Shown here: in pieces, positions 9,272-17,538 of the stretch
Layout: each line of letters begins with the position of its first letter
Position numbering within the stretch: position 1 is the stretch's first letter
NCBI GenBank assembly: GCA_051745425.1
Contig: JBNJEB010000012.1
Span: 1-24,131, forward strand
Reading direction: 5' to 3'
DNA: 24,131 nt
Origin: Halonatronomonas sp051745425
GTDB lineage: Bacteria > Bacillota > Halanaerobiia > Halanaerobiales > Halarsenatibacteraceae
Notes under the pieces: generated by a model
What the model saw: the letters and a program-made list of their open reading frames with translations, nothing else
Databases searched by the model: none
What the model was told of the DNA's origin: nothing
Program-made: the position numbers and the translations under genes

Positions 9272-10757
9272 TAAAATTCTCCTCCATGTCCCAGTAACCA
9301 AGCTTCTCTTCAAACTTCAATAAATCCAAAGCCAGTCCAAACCTGGCTTCATTATAATCAATTATTGCACTTTCATACTCTAATTCTGCCTGCAAAAGTT
9401 CTAAATCATCAATGGCACCAACTTCTCTTGCCTGCTCTTCCTGCAGGAAACTTAATCGGCTCATTTCTCTTTCAATTTCTTTACCCTCTAATTCATCTAA
9501 CTTAGTAATTAAATCATCCAGCTCAGCTTTAAGCCCCTGTTCTAGATTAAAATTAAAATCTTCTATATTACTGTTAATGTTTTTAATTTCTGCAACCAGC
9601 TCTTCTCGCTCATATTTTGTAACCCCTCCGTCATAGAGAGGATAACTTATATTAAAGCCAGCCTGCCAGCTTCCTTCATTTAATTCTCTGGAGGCAGATA
9701 AATTCATCTGAAAAGTATCTTCAGCATCATGCCATTCTAATTCCTCTTCTGCTTTTGAGAGAGACTGCATTAATCTTTCATATTCTAAAGAATTAGACTG
9801 TCTAGCTTTAATAACTACAGAAGAATCATTAAAATAATTATTAATCCGCTCACCAAAATTATCTCTATTTGCAAACAGTAAACTTTCAACTTCATCCCTT
9901 AAACTATAATTAATGCTATCATCAATTTCAGCTTTATTTTCAAAATTTCTCTTTAAACTACCAAGAGTTCTTCCAGTCGATTGATAAATTCTCTCTCTTT
10001 GTCTCAATGCAAGTTTAGCTTCTTCTAGCTCTAATTCTCCAGCTTCATCAATCTCTTTTCTCCGTTCAACTCTAGCCAACCTTTCCTCAACCATATTTAA
10101 TTCCTTAAGATTATTTTCCTGTTTTTTATCTAAAAACATTATCTCTAGATAGTCTTCAATCAGCCCAAGAAAAAACTCTTCCTCTGCATCCTCAAGCTCT
10201 AATCTGGCAAGCTCAAGATTGTTTTCTAAATCTTTTAAAGCTCTTTCCATTTCAGAAGGAGATCTTGGCCATAACCTATAATTAAGTCCTAAATTTAATC
10301 TCCAATCTTCAACAATATCATCAAGGTCTAAATCATTTGAATCAACAATTGTTAAATCTGTTGATAAATTTAAGCCAGATAGAAAACTTCTGCCACCATC
10401 AATGCTCAGATTATACCTCTCATTACTACCAGTTGCCTGTAATTGTTCATTCTGATCTATACCTGATAGCTGCTCTTCTTCGCTTCTATTATAAGAAAGA
10501 TTTAAATCATACTGCCAGCCAGCATTAGCTTTAAGAATAGCAATTTCTCTTTCAAGATCAATAACTGCTTTTCTCTCAGCATCAAGCTCGCTGGTTTCTA
10601 AAATTGCTCTCTCTAGAACCTGATTCAGATTCATTCCTTCAGCTTCACTGGCATTAACCTGAGGATTTACTGTCCAGGCTAAAACTAAGATCATTATAAA
10701 AAGAAAAACCCCCACCATAAAGGTTCTATCAATCAGAGATGAACGCAATAATTTCAT
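9264..10757 (-). CDS. TolC-family outer membrane efflux protein
   Basis: This is the outer-membrane channel of the exporter. At 497 residues it has the normal family length. An N-terminal hydrophobic signal (about 13-32) ends near VNASEAEG. The two-fold TolC layout is visible: a helical segment, then a strand-rich segment of about 80 residues (NAGWQYDLNLSYNRS through NLGLNYRLWP), a long helical hairpin, then a second helical segment with another strand pair (EDTFQMNLSASRELNEG, QAGFNISYPLYDGG) and a final hairpin. The strand segments are what builds the barrel. The ATG is seven bases after GGAGGTG and lies inside the end of the preceding TolC-like gene (29-base overlap). Function is assigned from family and operon; the exported compound is unknown. 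Confidence 0.88.
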   Translation of the reverse strand: MKLLRSSLIDRTFMVGVFLFIMILVLAWTVNPQVNASEAEGMNLNQVLERAILETSELDAERKAVIDLEREIAILKANAGWQYDLNLSYNRSEEEQLSGIDQNEQLQATGSNERYNLSIDGGRSFLSGLNLSTDLTIVDSNDLDLDDIVEDWRLNLGLNYRLWPRSPSEMERALKDLENNLELARLELEDAEEEFFLGLIEDYLEIMFLDKKQENNLKELNMVEERLARVERRKEIDEAGELELEEAKLALRQRERIYQSTGRTLGSLKRNFENKAEIDDSINYSLRDEVESLLFANRDNFGERINNYFNDSSVVIKARQSNSLEYERLMQSLSKAEEELEWHDAEDTFQMNLSASRELNEGSWQAGFNISYPLYDGGVTKYEREELVAEIKNINSNIEDFNFNLEQGLKAELDDLITKLDELEGKEIEREMSRLSFLQEEQAREVGAIDDLELLQAELEYESAIIDYNEARFGLALDLLKFEEKLGYWDMEENFNE

Positions 10758-11820
10758 CCAGCAACACCTCCAGCTCTACCCCGGTCATATTCTGCAGGTC
10801 AAAATAATTTATTAAATAAGAAAACCTGGAAATATCCAGATTCAACTCAGCCTGAAGGTACTCAAGCTCGGCCTCCTCGAGAGCGCTGGCAGATACCAGT
10901 CCGGCATCTCTTTGCTCCTGTGTGATTCTCCGGTGTTCTGAAGCCTGCTCCAGATTACCTGCAGCAAGTTCTATCTGACTATAAGATTGTTCTACTTGAT
11001 GATATTGATCTAATGCCTGCTCTTCAACCTCTTCTTTAACCTGGGCAACCTCTAATTTCGCTAATTCTAAATTATTTCTATTTTCCTGTAATTCTAACTC
11101 AGGTATTTGAATTGCTTCAGCTCTTTGCATATCAATTTCAGATAAATCTCGATTAATTCTAGCTGCTTCTAACTGAAAGCTTTCAGCTAAAGTTCTATCA
11201 ACAACATCCTGTCTCGATGGCAGGTTTAAACTACCGACTGCCTTTATTCTAGAAGTTAATTCTGGTAAATCACTTAAATTTAATCTGAATTTGAATTGTC
11301 TTTCTGCCTGTTCTAATTCTGCCTCCACGCTGGCCAGGTCAAATTCAGCATTATTAAAAGCAATCTGCTGTTGTAATAATTCAATCCTGGAACTTAATCC
11401 CTGCTCAACTTCAAGTTCTTTATCTTCTAGTTTCTTTTTAGCTAATTCTTTTTCTTTAATAGCAATATCTATTTCTTTATTTAGTTCTATTAAATTATGA
11501 TAATCTCTAATCAACTCAATATATATTCCAGTTCTTGTCTGCCGGTCTTCTTCTTTTTTTTGATTATACGCTAATTCAGCCGAAAGTTCTTGATACCGGG
11601 ATTCAGTTCTAATATTTTGAGCTTTATTCATTTCATAATTCAATCTGGCATTATCTAACTCTAATGCAGATATTTTTAAATCTGTATCATTTTCATCAGC
11701 AAGATTTATTACCTCTTCTAATGTCAGGCCATTATCAGCATAAGCACTGTTTGTAAATAGAAAAATTAAAATTAAGAAAAAAACTATTTTAGGTTTATTT
11801 TTAGTAATTTTTTTAAGCAT
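10729..11820 (-). CDS. TolC-like helical protein apparently lacking barrel strands
   Basis: First gene of the exporter operon. A signal peptide (IVFFLILIFLFTNSAYA) precedes DNGLTLEEVINLADEND, a typical OEP-family beginning. The helical hairpins and their tip motifs are present (EQGLSSRIELLQQQI and RDAGLVSASALEEAELEYLQ). However, the protein has only 363 residues, and the places where TolC proteins carry two beta strands each hold short, charged, helical sequence instead (around residues 70-95 and 235-255). The four-fold helical part thus seems to remain without the membrane barrel. It may be a periplasmic accessory that stacks with the adaptor or the full-length channel, or a degenerate paralogue kept in the operon. 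The reading frame is intact. A consensus promoter lies upstream, and GAGGGG is 11 bases before the ATG. Confidence 0.8.
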   Translation of the reverse strand: MLKKITKNKPKIVFFLILIFLFTNSAYADNGLTLEEVINLADENDTDLKISALELDNARLNYEMNKAQNIRTESRYQELSAELAYNQKKEEDRQTRTGIYIELIRDYHNLIELNKEIDIAIKEKELAKKKLEDKELEVEQGLSSRIELLQQQIAFNNAEFDLASVEAELEQAERQFKFRLNLSDLPELTSRIKAVGSLNLPSRQDVVDRTLAESFQLEAARINRDLSEIDMQRAEAIQIPELELQENRNNLELAKLEVAQVKEEVEEQALDQYHQVEQSYSQIELAAGNLEQASEHRRITQEQRDAGLVSASALEEAELEYLQAELNLDISRFSYLINYFDLQNMTGVELEVLLDEIIAFISD

Positions 11821-11882
11821 TAGATATTCATCCCCTCTTATACATGTAGTTGAAAAGCAAACTTATTTATAACCATACAACA

Positions 11883-11911
11883 ATTATATAATCACAATCA
11901 AATGCTGTCAA
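11883..11911 (-). promoter_or_regulatory. Consensus sigma-A promoter of the exporter operon
   Basis: On the minus strand, TTGACA (11906-11911) and TATAAT (11883-11888) both match consensus exactly and are 17 bases apart. It drives the TolC-like/MacAB operon. Such a strong promoter would need repression, which fits the divergent MarR gene. Confidence 0.85.
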
Positions 11912-11919
11912 ATAATTTG
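11909..11919. promoter_or_regulatory. Candidate MarR operator between divergent promoters
   Basis: CAAATAATTTG is a perfect 11-base inverted repeat centred on 11914. It overlaps the last bases of the minus-strand -35 box and the first bases of the plus-strand -35 box, so one bound dimer could block both promoters. Binding by the adjacent MarR protein is inferred from position. Confidence 0.5.
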
Positions 11920-11945
11920 CTATGATTTAAATTGTGTTATATAAT
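11917..11945 (+). promoter_or_regulatory. Sigma-A promoter of the marR-type gene
   Basis: TTGCTA (11917-11922) and TATAAT (11940-11945) are separated by 17 bases. Transcription would begin near 11952, downstream of the upstream-most in-frame TTG at 11932, which therefore cannot be the start codon. Confidence 0.75.
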
Positions 11946-11979
11946 ATCTCTATACGATACTATTAATGGGGTGAACGTT

Positions 11980-12447
11980 TTGGAAAATAAAGATTTAAAT
12001 ATGGTAGTAAGAAATCTTTTAGAAATTTTTCCACCGCTTATGAAAAGAATTAAAAGAGTAGATTATATGAAAGAATCAAATATTACTCCTAATTCATTTA
12101 GAATACTACATTTACTGTATTATCATGATAATCTAACACTTTCTGATATAAGTCAGCTTAATACAATGTCAAGTTCAAATTGTAGTCGAGCAGTAGATGA
12201 ACTTTCAGAAATGGGTTATACAACTAGAAAAAGAGACAGTGAAGATAGAAGAAAAACCAGAATATCTTTAACTGATTCTGGTGTGGAATATGTAGAAAAT
12301 GTGAAGGAGAAAATTGAAGAAAAATTATCAGATCATTTATCTATATTAAGTGATGAAGATCTTGATATCCTTCAAAAATCTTCAAAAAGAATTTATGATG
12401 TCCTTTCCAAGTTAAACTGTATCGAAGAAAATTCTTCTAACTGTTAA
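11980..12447 (+). CDS. MarR-family transcriptional regulator
   Basis: A winged-helix DNA-binding repressor, probably controlling the divergent exporter operon and itself. The 155-residue protein has the MarR order: N-terminal dimerisation helix (ENKDLNMVVRNLLEIFPPLM), helix-turn-helix (LTLSDISQLNTMSSSNCSRA with recognition helix running into VDELSEMGY), wing with the diagnostic DRRKTRISLTDSG, and C-terminal dimerisation helices. I place the start at the TTG at 11980, six bases after GGGGTG; a GTG at 11971 overlaps that site, and the TTG at 11932 lies before the promoter's start point. MarR regulators next to efflux genes usually release DNA on binding a small molecule; the ligand here is unknown. 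Confidence 0.9.
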   Translation: MENKDLNMVVRNLLEIFPPLMKRIKRVDYMKESNITPNSFRILHLLYYHDNLTLSDISQLNTMSSSNCSRAVDELSEMGYTTRKRDSEDRRKTRISLTDSGVEYVENVKEKIEEKLSDHLSILSDEDLDILQKSSKRIYDVLSKLNCIEENSSNC

Positions 12448-12458
12448 TTAATTATGAA

Positions 12459-12477
12459 CCCCTGCCTGCGGCAGGGG
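12459..12477. terminator. Bidirectional terminator between convergent genes
   Basis: CCCCTGCC (12459-12466) pairs with GGCAGGGG (12470-12477) across a three-base loop. On the plus strand it is followed by CTTATTTTAT; on the minus strand by TTCATAATTAATTAA. It separates the marR-type gene from the convergent outer-membrane protein gene. Confidence 0.8.
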
Positions 12478-12494
12478 CTTATTTTATCTGAATA

Positions 12495-13631
12495 TTATAG
12501 GTCAAGACTTACTGCAGCCTGAATACTACTTCTATTACCTCCAGGTGCAAAGCCTGCTCCAAGGTCGGCACTTCCTCCAGCAAAATTCAATCCAAATCCT
12601 GCTGTTAAAACCCTTTCACCATCAGATTCTTTATATGTTCCCCCTCTGATTGTTACAAGGTGAAGTAACATATCATTTTCAAAACCTAAATAAAGAATAG
12701 GGTCTCCTGCCTTCTCTTCAGTTAATAAAGGAAAATTATCAATATCTGCAGTTATTGTAGTTCCCAGAATAGGCACCCTTGCAGAAGCCCCAACTCTGGT
12801 GCTTCTAGCAGGAATATATTCTTCTCTGCGACTATCTTCATTCTCTAATTCCCAACTGCCATCATTATAAGAATACTCTTTTTGATTAGAAACTAAATCA
12901 AGTTCAGCAGCCCATAAATTCTCAATCATAACACCTAACTTTACCATTGGAGTCATCTGTATCATCAAGCCTCCATCAACTGCAAAGCCTGAATCTGTTG
13001 CCTGCCATTCTCTCTGAATAGAACTTTCACTACCATTGCCCATTTCTAATTCATATTCACCTCTAGTCAGGCGCTGATAACGAATATTCAAACCATATGA
13101 AGCTATTCCAACTTCTGCTGGTATTGTAAATATATCTCCTGAAAGTCCTAAACGCCCATCCTGCAATAACTGGTAATTATAATCAGCCCCTGAGCTATCC
13201 TTAGATCCTTTTAATCTGACCTGGAAATTGCCTCCAGCTCCTGCTGATCCAAGCTTGGCACCTAATAAACCCTGTCCTGTTAAATTTAGCTCATCAGGTA
13301 AATTATAAAGAAATTCTCCTGGTTCTTCAGCATTTTCAGAAAATCTATTAATACTATCAGCTAAATCTCCATATTGAAAAACATCATCTGCAACCATTCC
13401 CCCACTGACTAATAATCCTAATCTTCCAGATTGATATAAACCAGCAGGATTAAAAATTAAAGCTGAAGCATCATCACTTACAGCAGTGAATGCCCCTCCC
13501 ATACCATAAGACCTGGCAAGTGCTTCAGCTGAAGTTATCGGTTTGAGACTATGATTTTCAGCTTTAACATCAAATGTAACTGCGACTACCAAACTTAAAA
13601 TAACAATTAAAAGCCCGAACTTTTTCAACAT
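12495..13631 (-). CDS. Outer-membrane barrel protein, PorV/UPF0164/TraF_2-like
   Basis: A predicted outer-membrane beta-barrel protein of 378 residues. The signal peptide ends at VKA (about residue 24). The N-terminal motif YGMGGAFTAVSDDASALIFN followed by PAGL is characteristic of a broad set of barrel families that includes PorV, UPF0164, FadL relatives and the TraF_2 group often annotated as conjugal transfer protein; there is no conjugation context here. Alternating hydrophobic strands continue to the end, which closes with AAVSLDL. It begins 16 bases after galU, with AAAGGGG nine bases before the ATG, and the bidirectional terminator follows, so it ends the LPS/sugar-nucleotide operon. 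The specific cargo or role is unknown. Confidence 0.78.
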   Translation of the reverse strand: MLKKFGLLIVILSLVVAVTFDVKAENHSLKPITSAEALARSYGMGGAFTAVSDDASALIFNPAGLYQSGRLGLLVSGGMVADDVFQYGDLADSINRFSENAEEPGEFLYNLPDELNLTGQGLLGAKLGSAGAGGNFQVRLKGSKDSSGADYNYQLLQDGRLGLSGDIFTIPAEVGIASYGLNIRYQRLTRGEYELEMGNGSESSIQREWQATDSGFAVDGGLMIQMTPMVKLGVMIENLWAAELDLVSNQKEYSYNDGSWELENEDSRREEYIPARSTRVGASARVPILGTTITADIDNFPLLTEEKAGDPILYLGFENDMLLHLVTIRGGTYKESDGERVLTAGFGLNFAGGSADLGAGFAPGGNRSSIQAAVSLDL

Positions 13632-13647
13632 AAAATCAAGCCCCTTT

Positions 13648-14511
13648 CTAAAACTCTAGATTATCTAAGTATTCACTAAATTCTTCAGCTAAATCCTCTC
13701 TTCTTAAGGCAAACTCTACTGAAGCTTTCAAAAATCCTAATTTATTTCCAACATCATAGCGCTCACCTTCAAAATCATAGGCCTCCAGCCTTCTTTTTCC
13801 TGCAAGAGTTTTAAGAGCATCAGTAAGTTGTATTTCTCCTCCTTTACCAGGCTTTGTCCTAGCAATAATTGGGAATATGTCCGGTGTTAAAATATATCTC
13901 CCTAAAACCGCCAGTGTTGATGGTGCCTTATCTGGTTCAGGTTTTTCTATCATATCAGTCACTCGAGCTCTCCTGCCTGACTTTTCACTATATTTAACTG
14001 AACCATAAAGACAGATATCTTCTCTTGGTACATCCTGACAGCCTATCACTGGCGAATCAGTCTGCTCGGCATGCTCAATTAGTTGCTGAGTTACAGGTTT
14101 TTCACTCTCTATAATATCGTCACCAAGCAGAACTGCAAAAGGCTCATCTCCTACAAAAGCTTCAGCACAGGCTACTGCGTGCCCTAAGCCTAATTGCTCT
14201 TTCTGCCTGACTGTATGTATAGTGATCAAATCAGATATTTCTTCTACTCTTTCTAAAAGATCATATTTTCCCTTCTCTTCAAGAATTAATTCAAGTTCAA
14301 GATCATGATCAAAATGATTTTCAATACTTTCTTTGCCTTTACTTGTAATTAATAAGATTTCTTCAATCCCTGATTCTACAGCTTCTTCAACAACATACTG
14401 AATTGTCGGCTTATCAACAATTGGTAACATCTCTTTAGGAATAGCTTTAGAAGCAGGTAATAATCTAGTGCCATAACCTGCTGCTGGAATTACTGCTTTT
14501 TTAACCTTCAT
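13648..14511 (-). CDS. galU: UTP--glucose-1-phosphate uridylyltransferase
   Basis: Makes UDP-glucose from UTP and glucose-1-phosphate in the cytoplasm, for LPS and other glycans. At 287 residues it has the normal bacterial GalU length. The nucleotide-binding start AAGYGTRLLPASKAIPKEML (residues 10-29), the LLGDD metal site, GRYILTPDIF and GKGGEIQLTDAL are all present. The ATG has an AGGAGG site nine bases upstream. It follows the phosphohexomutase gene, which supplies its glucose-1-phosphate, but a terminator hairpin with a U run separates them and leaves too little room for a separate promoter. Expression therefore probably depends on read-through or on a promoter inside the mutase gene. Confidence 0.95.
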   Translation of the reverse strand: MKVKKAVIPAAGYGTRLLPASKAIPKEMLPIVDKPTIQYVVEEAVESGIEEILLITSKGKESIENHFDHDLELELILEEKGKYDLLERVEEISDLITIHTVRQKEQLGLGHAVACAEAFVGDEPFAVLLGDDIIESEKPVTQQLIEHAEQTDSPVIGCQDVPREDICLYGSVKYSEKSGRRARVTDMIEKPEPDKAPSTLAVLGRYILTPDIFPIIARTKPGKGGEIQLTDALKTLAGKRRLEAYDFEGERYDVGNKLGFLKASVEFALRREDLAEEFSEYLDNLEF

Positions 14512-14541
14512 AAATAATTACCTCCTCAAGATTTATAAACT

Positions 14542-14573
14542 AAAAAACCGACCGGCAATTCGCTACCGGCCGG
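14542..14573 (-). terminator. Intrinsic terminator or attenuator between mutase gene and galU
   Basis: On the minus strand the eight-base arms CCGGCCGG (14566-14573) and CCGGTCGG (14548-14555) pair with one G-U, followed by six T (14542-14547). The galU ribosome site starts about 20 bases later, so no promoter fits between. The sequence resembles the hairpin at 21311-21340. Confidence 0.82.
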
Positions 14574-14597
14574 AATCAATTCCAACAAAACTACTTC

Positions 14598-16328
14598 TTA
14601 TATTTTTTTAATCATAACCATAAACTCTTCTTTCAAACTATCCAATTTGGATTTTGCAGTTTCTTCTGATGAAGACTTCACTGCAAAATAAAATTTCAAT
14701 TTTGGTTCTGTCCCTGAAGGGCGAATTGTAATCTTACTTTCATCAGCCAGCAAAAACTGCAATACATTAGATTCCGGCAAATCTATCTGCTCTTCTTCTC
14801 CAGTTTTAAAGTTTTTTGAAACTTTATCTAAGTAATCTTTAAAAACTAAGACTTTTTCTCCGGCAATTTCAGCAGGATTATCTTCTCTTAATGAACTAAT
14901 AATTCTTTCTATTTCTTCCTGTCCCTCTTTACCCTCTAATCGCATAGATTCAAGTTCTTCTAGAAAGAAACCATGTTCTTCTCTAAGTTCACTTAATCTT
15001 TCCAGGAGATTAATACCCATATTTTCCTGGTAATAAAGAGCCATCAAAGCAAGTAATGCAGAAGCATTTACAGCATCTTTATCTCTCACATATGTTCCTG
15101 TTAAATAGCCGAAGCTTTCTTCAAAACCTAAAATAAACTCTTCGTTAGTTTGCTCCATTCTTTTAATCTCATCACCAATATATTTAAATCCTGTTAATAC
15201 ATCTTTAACTTTAGCATTATATTTTCTTGCTATAGGCCTGATCATTTCCGTAGAAACGATCGTTTTAATAATTACAGGAAATTCAGGCAAAATCCCTTCT
15301 TCTTTTTTTCTCTTGAGAAGATAATCAGCCATTAAAACTCCTATTTCATTACCATTTAAAGCAGTGTAAGTATCTTCATTCTTTATTAGAGCCCCAAGTC
15401 GATCTGCATCTGGATCTGTAGCCATAATTAAATCAGGCTTATAACTTTCAGCCAATTCTAAAGCCAGAGTATATGCATCCCTGTCTTCTGGATTAGGACT
15501 TGATACTGTTGAAAATTCAGGGTCTGGCTCAGCCTGTCTCTGAACTACCATCATTTCTTTAAAACCAAGACTACTTAAAATATTCCTTACCGGTTTGTTA
15601 CCAGTACCATGAAGCGGGGAATAAATAATCTTTAATTTATTACCGACTTTATTAGCAAGCCCTGTATCAGGTAAAACATCAATTATCGCCTGCTGATACT
15701 TTTCATCTATATCTGAACCTATTATTTTAAAAAGGCCTTCTTCTTCAGCTTCTGATTTTTCCATTCTTTTAACTAAAGAAAAATCATCAAGCTCATTTAT
15801 TTCAGCAATAACCTTTCTGGCTTTATCAGGAACTAACTGACAACCATCACTACCATAAACTTTATAACCATTATATTCTGGAGGATTATGGCTTGCTGTT
15901 ACAACCACACCTGCCTCAGCTCCTAATTCTCTAACCGCAAAAGATAACTCTGGCGTAGGTCTTAATTCATTAAAAATATATGCTTTAATTCCATTGCCTG
16001 CCAGAACAAGAGCAGTTTCTTCTGCAAATTCACGTGACTTGTGCCTGGAATCATATGCAATTGCGACTCCATTTTCTTTGCCCTTTTCACTGTAATTAAT
16101 AATGTAATTTGCAAGTCCCTGGGTAGCCTTTCTTACAGTATATTTATTCATTCTATTAGTTCCGGCGCCCATTTTACCTCGCATACCACCAGTACCAAAC
16201 TCTAAGTTTTTATAAAACCGATCTTCAATTTCTTTTTCATTATCTTGAATTGCCTCTAATTCCTCTTTGGTTTCCTCATCAAAATAATCACTTAATAACC
16301 AATCACGGTATTTTGATTTATAACTCAA
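14598..16328 (-). CDS. Phosphoglucomutase/phosphomannomutase (alpha-D-phosphohexomutase)
   Basis: Interconverts hexose-6-phosphate and hexose-1-phosphate, feeding GalU encoded next. With the start used here it has 576 residues, close to the Bacillus PgcA type. Visible sites: phosphoserine loop VTASHNPPEYNG (S146), metal-binding DPDADR (305-310), sugar-binding GFEESFGYL and phosphate-binding RPSGTEPK (536-543). I chose the TTG at 16328, seven bases after AGGGGG; an in-frame TTG at 16361 would add eleven residues and place that ribosome site inside the gene. Substrate preference between glucose and mannose cannot be decided from sequence, though the galU neighbour favours glucose. A 93-base AT-rich gap separates it from the aminotransferase gene. 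Confidence 0.93.
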   Translation of the reverse strand: MSYKSKYRDWLLSDYFDEETKEELEAIQDNEKEIEDRFYKNLEFGTGGMRGKMGAGTNRMNKYTVRKATQGLANYIINYSEKGKENGVAIAYDSRHKSREFAEETALVLAGNGIKAYIFNELRPTPELSFAVRELGAEAGVVVTASHNPPEYNGYKVYGSDGCQLVPDKARKVIAEINELDDFSLVKRMEKSEAEEEGLFKIIGSDIDEKYQQAIIDVLPDTGLANKVGNKLKIIYSPLHGTGNKPVRNILSSLGFKEMMVVQRQAEPDPEFSTVSSPNPEDRDAYTLALELAESYKPDLIMATDPDADRLGALIKNEDTYTALNGNEIGVLMADYLLKRKKEEGILPEFPVIIKTIVSTEMIRPIARKYNAKVKDVLTGFKYIGDEIKRMEQTNEEFILGFEESFGYLTGTYVRDKDAVNASALLALMALYYQENMGINLLERLSELREEHGFFLEELESMRLEGKEGQEEIERIISSLREDNPAEIAGEKVLVFKDYLDKVSKNFKTGEEEQIDLPESNVLQFLLADESKITIRPSGTEPKLKFYFAVKSSSEETAKSKLDSLKEEFMVMIKKI

Positions 16329-16421
16329 GGTAAATCCCCCTTTATGAAACTTATCTAACAAAAGTAATTAAAATTTACAACTCTAAATATAAAAATAGTA
16401 TAACATAATTTATAATCATTT

Positions 16422-17522
16422 TCATTTTCTCGGATTATATGCACGCAATACTTCGATAATTTGTTTAATATTTTCATTACTCAAAGCAGGATGAACCGGT
16501 AAAGAAACAACCTGTTTCGTAGCTTTTTCAGCTTCTGGACATTTAAAGTCATCATATCCTAATTTCTTATAAATTGGTTGCTGATATGCAAGTCTTGGAT
16601 AATGGATACCATAACCAATGCCATTATCTTGAAGATAATCAACAAAATCGTCTCTTAAACCATTAATCACTCTGATTGTATACTGATGAAAAACATGGGA
16701 ACGTTTCTCCGCTACTTTAGGGGTAACTAACCAGGCTAAATCAGATATACCCTCTGTTAATTTCATAGCATTTTCCCTTCTCTTCTTATTAAAATCTTCT
16801 AATTTTTTTAGCTGCTCAAGACCAATAGCAGCGGCAATATCAGTCATTCTATAATTAAAACCTAACTCTTCATGATAATAACGGTCAGTTAAGCCATGAT
16901 TTATTAATAATTCAGCTTTATTTGCAACCTCTTTATTAGAAGTAACGACTATTCCTCCTTCTCCAGTCGTCATATTCTTAGTGGGATAAAAACTAAAAAT
17001 ACCTGCTGTGCCAATACTCCCAACAATTTCACCTGCAAATTCTGCACCATGAGCCTGGGCAGCATCTTCTATTACTATTAAATTATATTTTTCTGCTAAC
17101 CTCATTATAGTATCCATATCAGCAGGCTGACCAAAAAGATGTACTGGCATAATCCCTTTTATCTCAGAATCCTCTTCTAAAACTTCTAAAACTTTAAAAG
17201 GATCAAGATTATATGTTACAGGATCAATATCTACAAAGACTGGTTCAACACCATTATACAATAAAGAATTACAACTGGCTATAAATGTAAACGGTGTAGT
17301 TATTACCTTATCCCCTTCTTCTAAACCAGTAGCTCTAACAGCTACATCAAGGGCGGTAGTTCCACTTGTGGTAGCAATCCCATAATCAGCTCCAGTATAT
17401 TTAGAAAACTTATTATTGAACTCTTTTACTCTTGGACCTGAAGCTAGCATTCCGCTGTCTAAAACCTTCATAACTTTATTTTTTTCTAATTCAGTAATTT
17501 CTGGATTTGCAATTGGAATCAT
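16422..17522 (-). CDS. gnnB: DegT/DnrJ/EryC1/StrS aminotransferase, probable GnnB
   Basis: A PLP-dependent sugar aminotransferase of 366 residues. The PLP lysine is K182 in SFYPTKNMTTGEGG, and the cofactor-stacking region EDAAQAHGA starts at residue 152. The early motif LASGPRVKEFNNKFSKYTGA and the C-terminal YGIHYPRLAYQQPIYKKLGY are typical of the nucleotide-sugar group. With the Gfo/Idh gene 16 bases upstream and lpxA before that, the best reading is GnnB, which transaminates a 3-keto UDP-GlcNAc to the 3-amino sugar used by some LpxA enzymes (characterised in Acidithiobacillus). The alternative is a WbpE/WlbC-type enzyme of O-antigen synthesis. That is less likely because no UDP-GlcNAc 6-dehydrogenase gene is nearby. 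The family is certain; the exact substrate is inferred. Confidence 0.82.
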   Translation of the reverse strand: MIPIANPEITELEKNKVMKVLDSGMLASGPRVKEFNNKFSKYTGADYGIATTSGTTALDVAVRATGLEEGDKVITTPFTFIASCNSLLYNGVEPVFVDIDPVTYNLDPFKVLEVLEEDSEIKGIMPVHLFGQPADMDTIMRLAEKYNLIVIEDAAQAHGAEFAGEIVGSIGTAGIFSFYPTKNMTTGEGGIVVTSNKEVANKAELLINHGLTDRYYHEELGFNYRMTDIAAAIGLEQLKKLEDFNKKRRENAMKLTEGISDLAWLVTPKVAEKRSHVFHQYTIRVINGLRDDFVDYLQDNGIGYGIHYPRLAYQQPIYKKLGYDDFKCPEAEKATKQVVSLPVHPALSNENIKQIIEVLRAYNPRK

Positions 17523-17538
17523 TATATTAAAACCCTTC

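Noticed and set aside
12495..13631. Conjugal transfer protein TraF
   Set aside because: The resemblance is to the barrel-type TraF_2 group by the GMGGAF/NPAGL motif only; there are no conjugation genes nearby.
16379..16421. TATACT on the minus strand before the phosphohexomutase gene as a possible promoter
   Set aside because: No acceptable -35 box lies 16-18 bases upstream, and the region is simply AT-rich.
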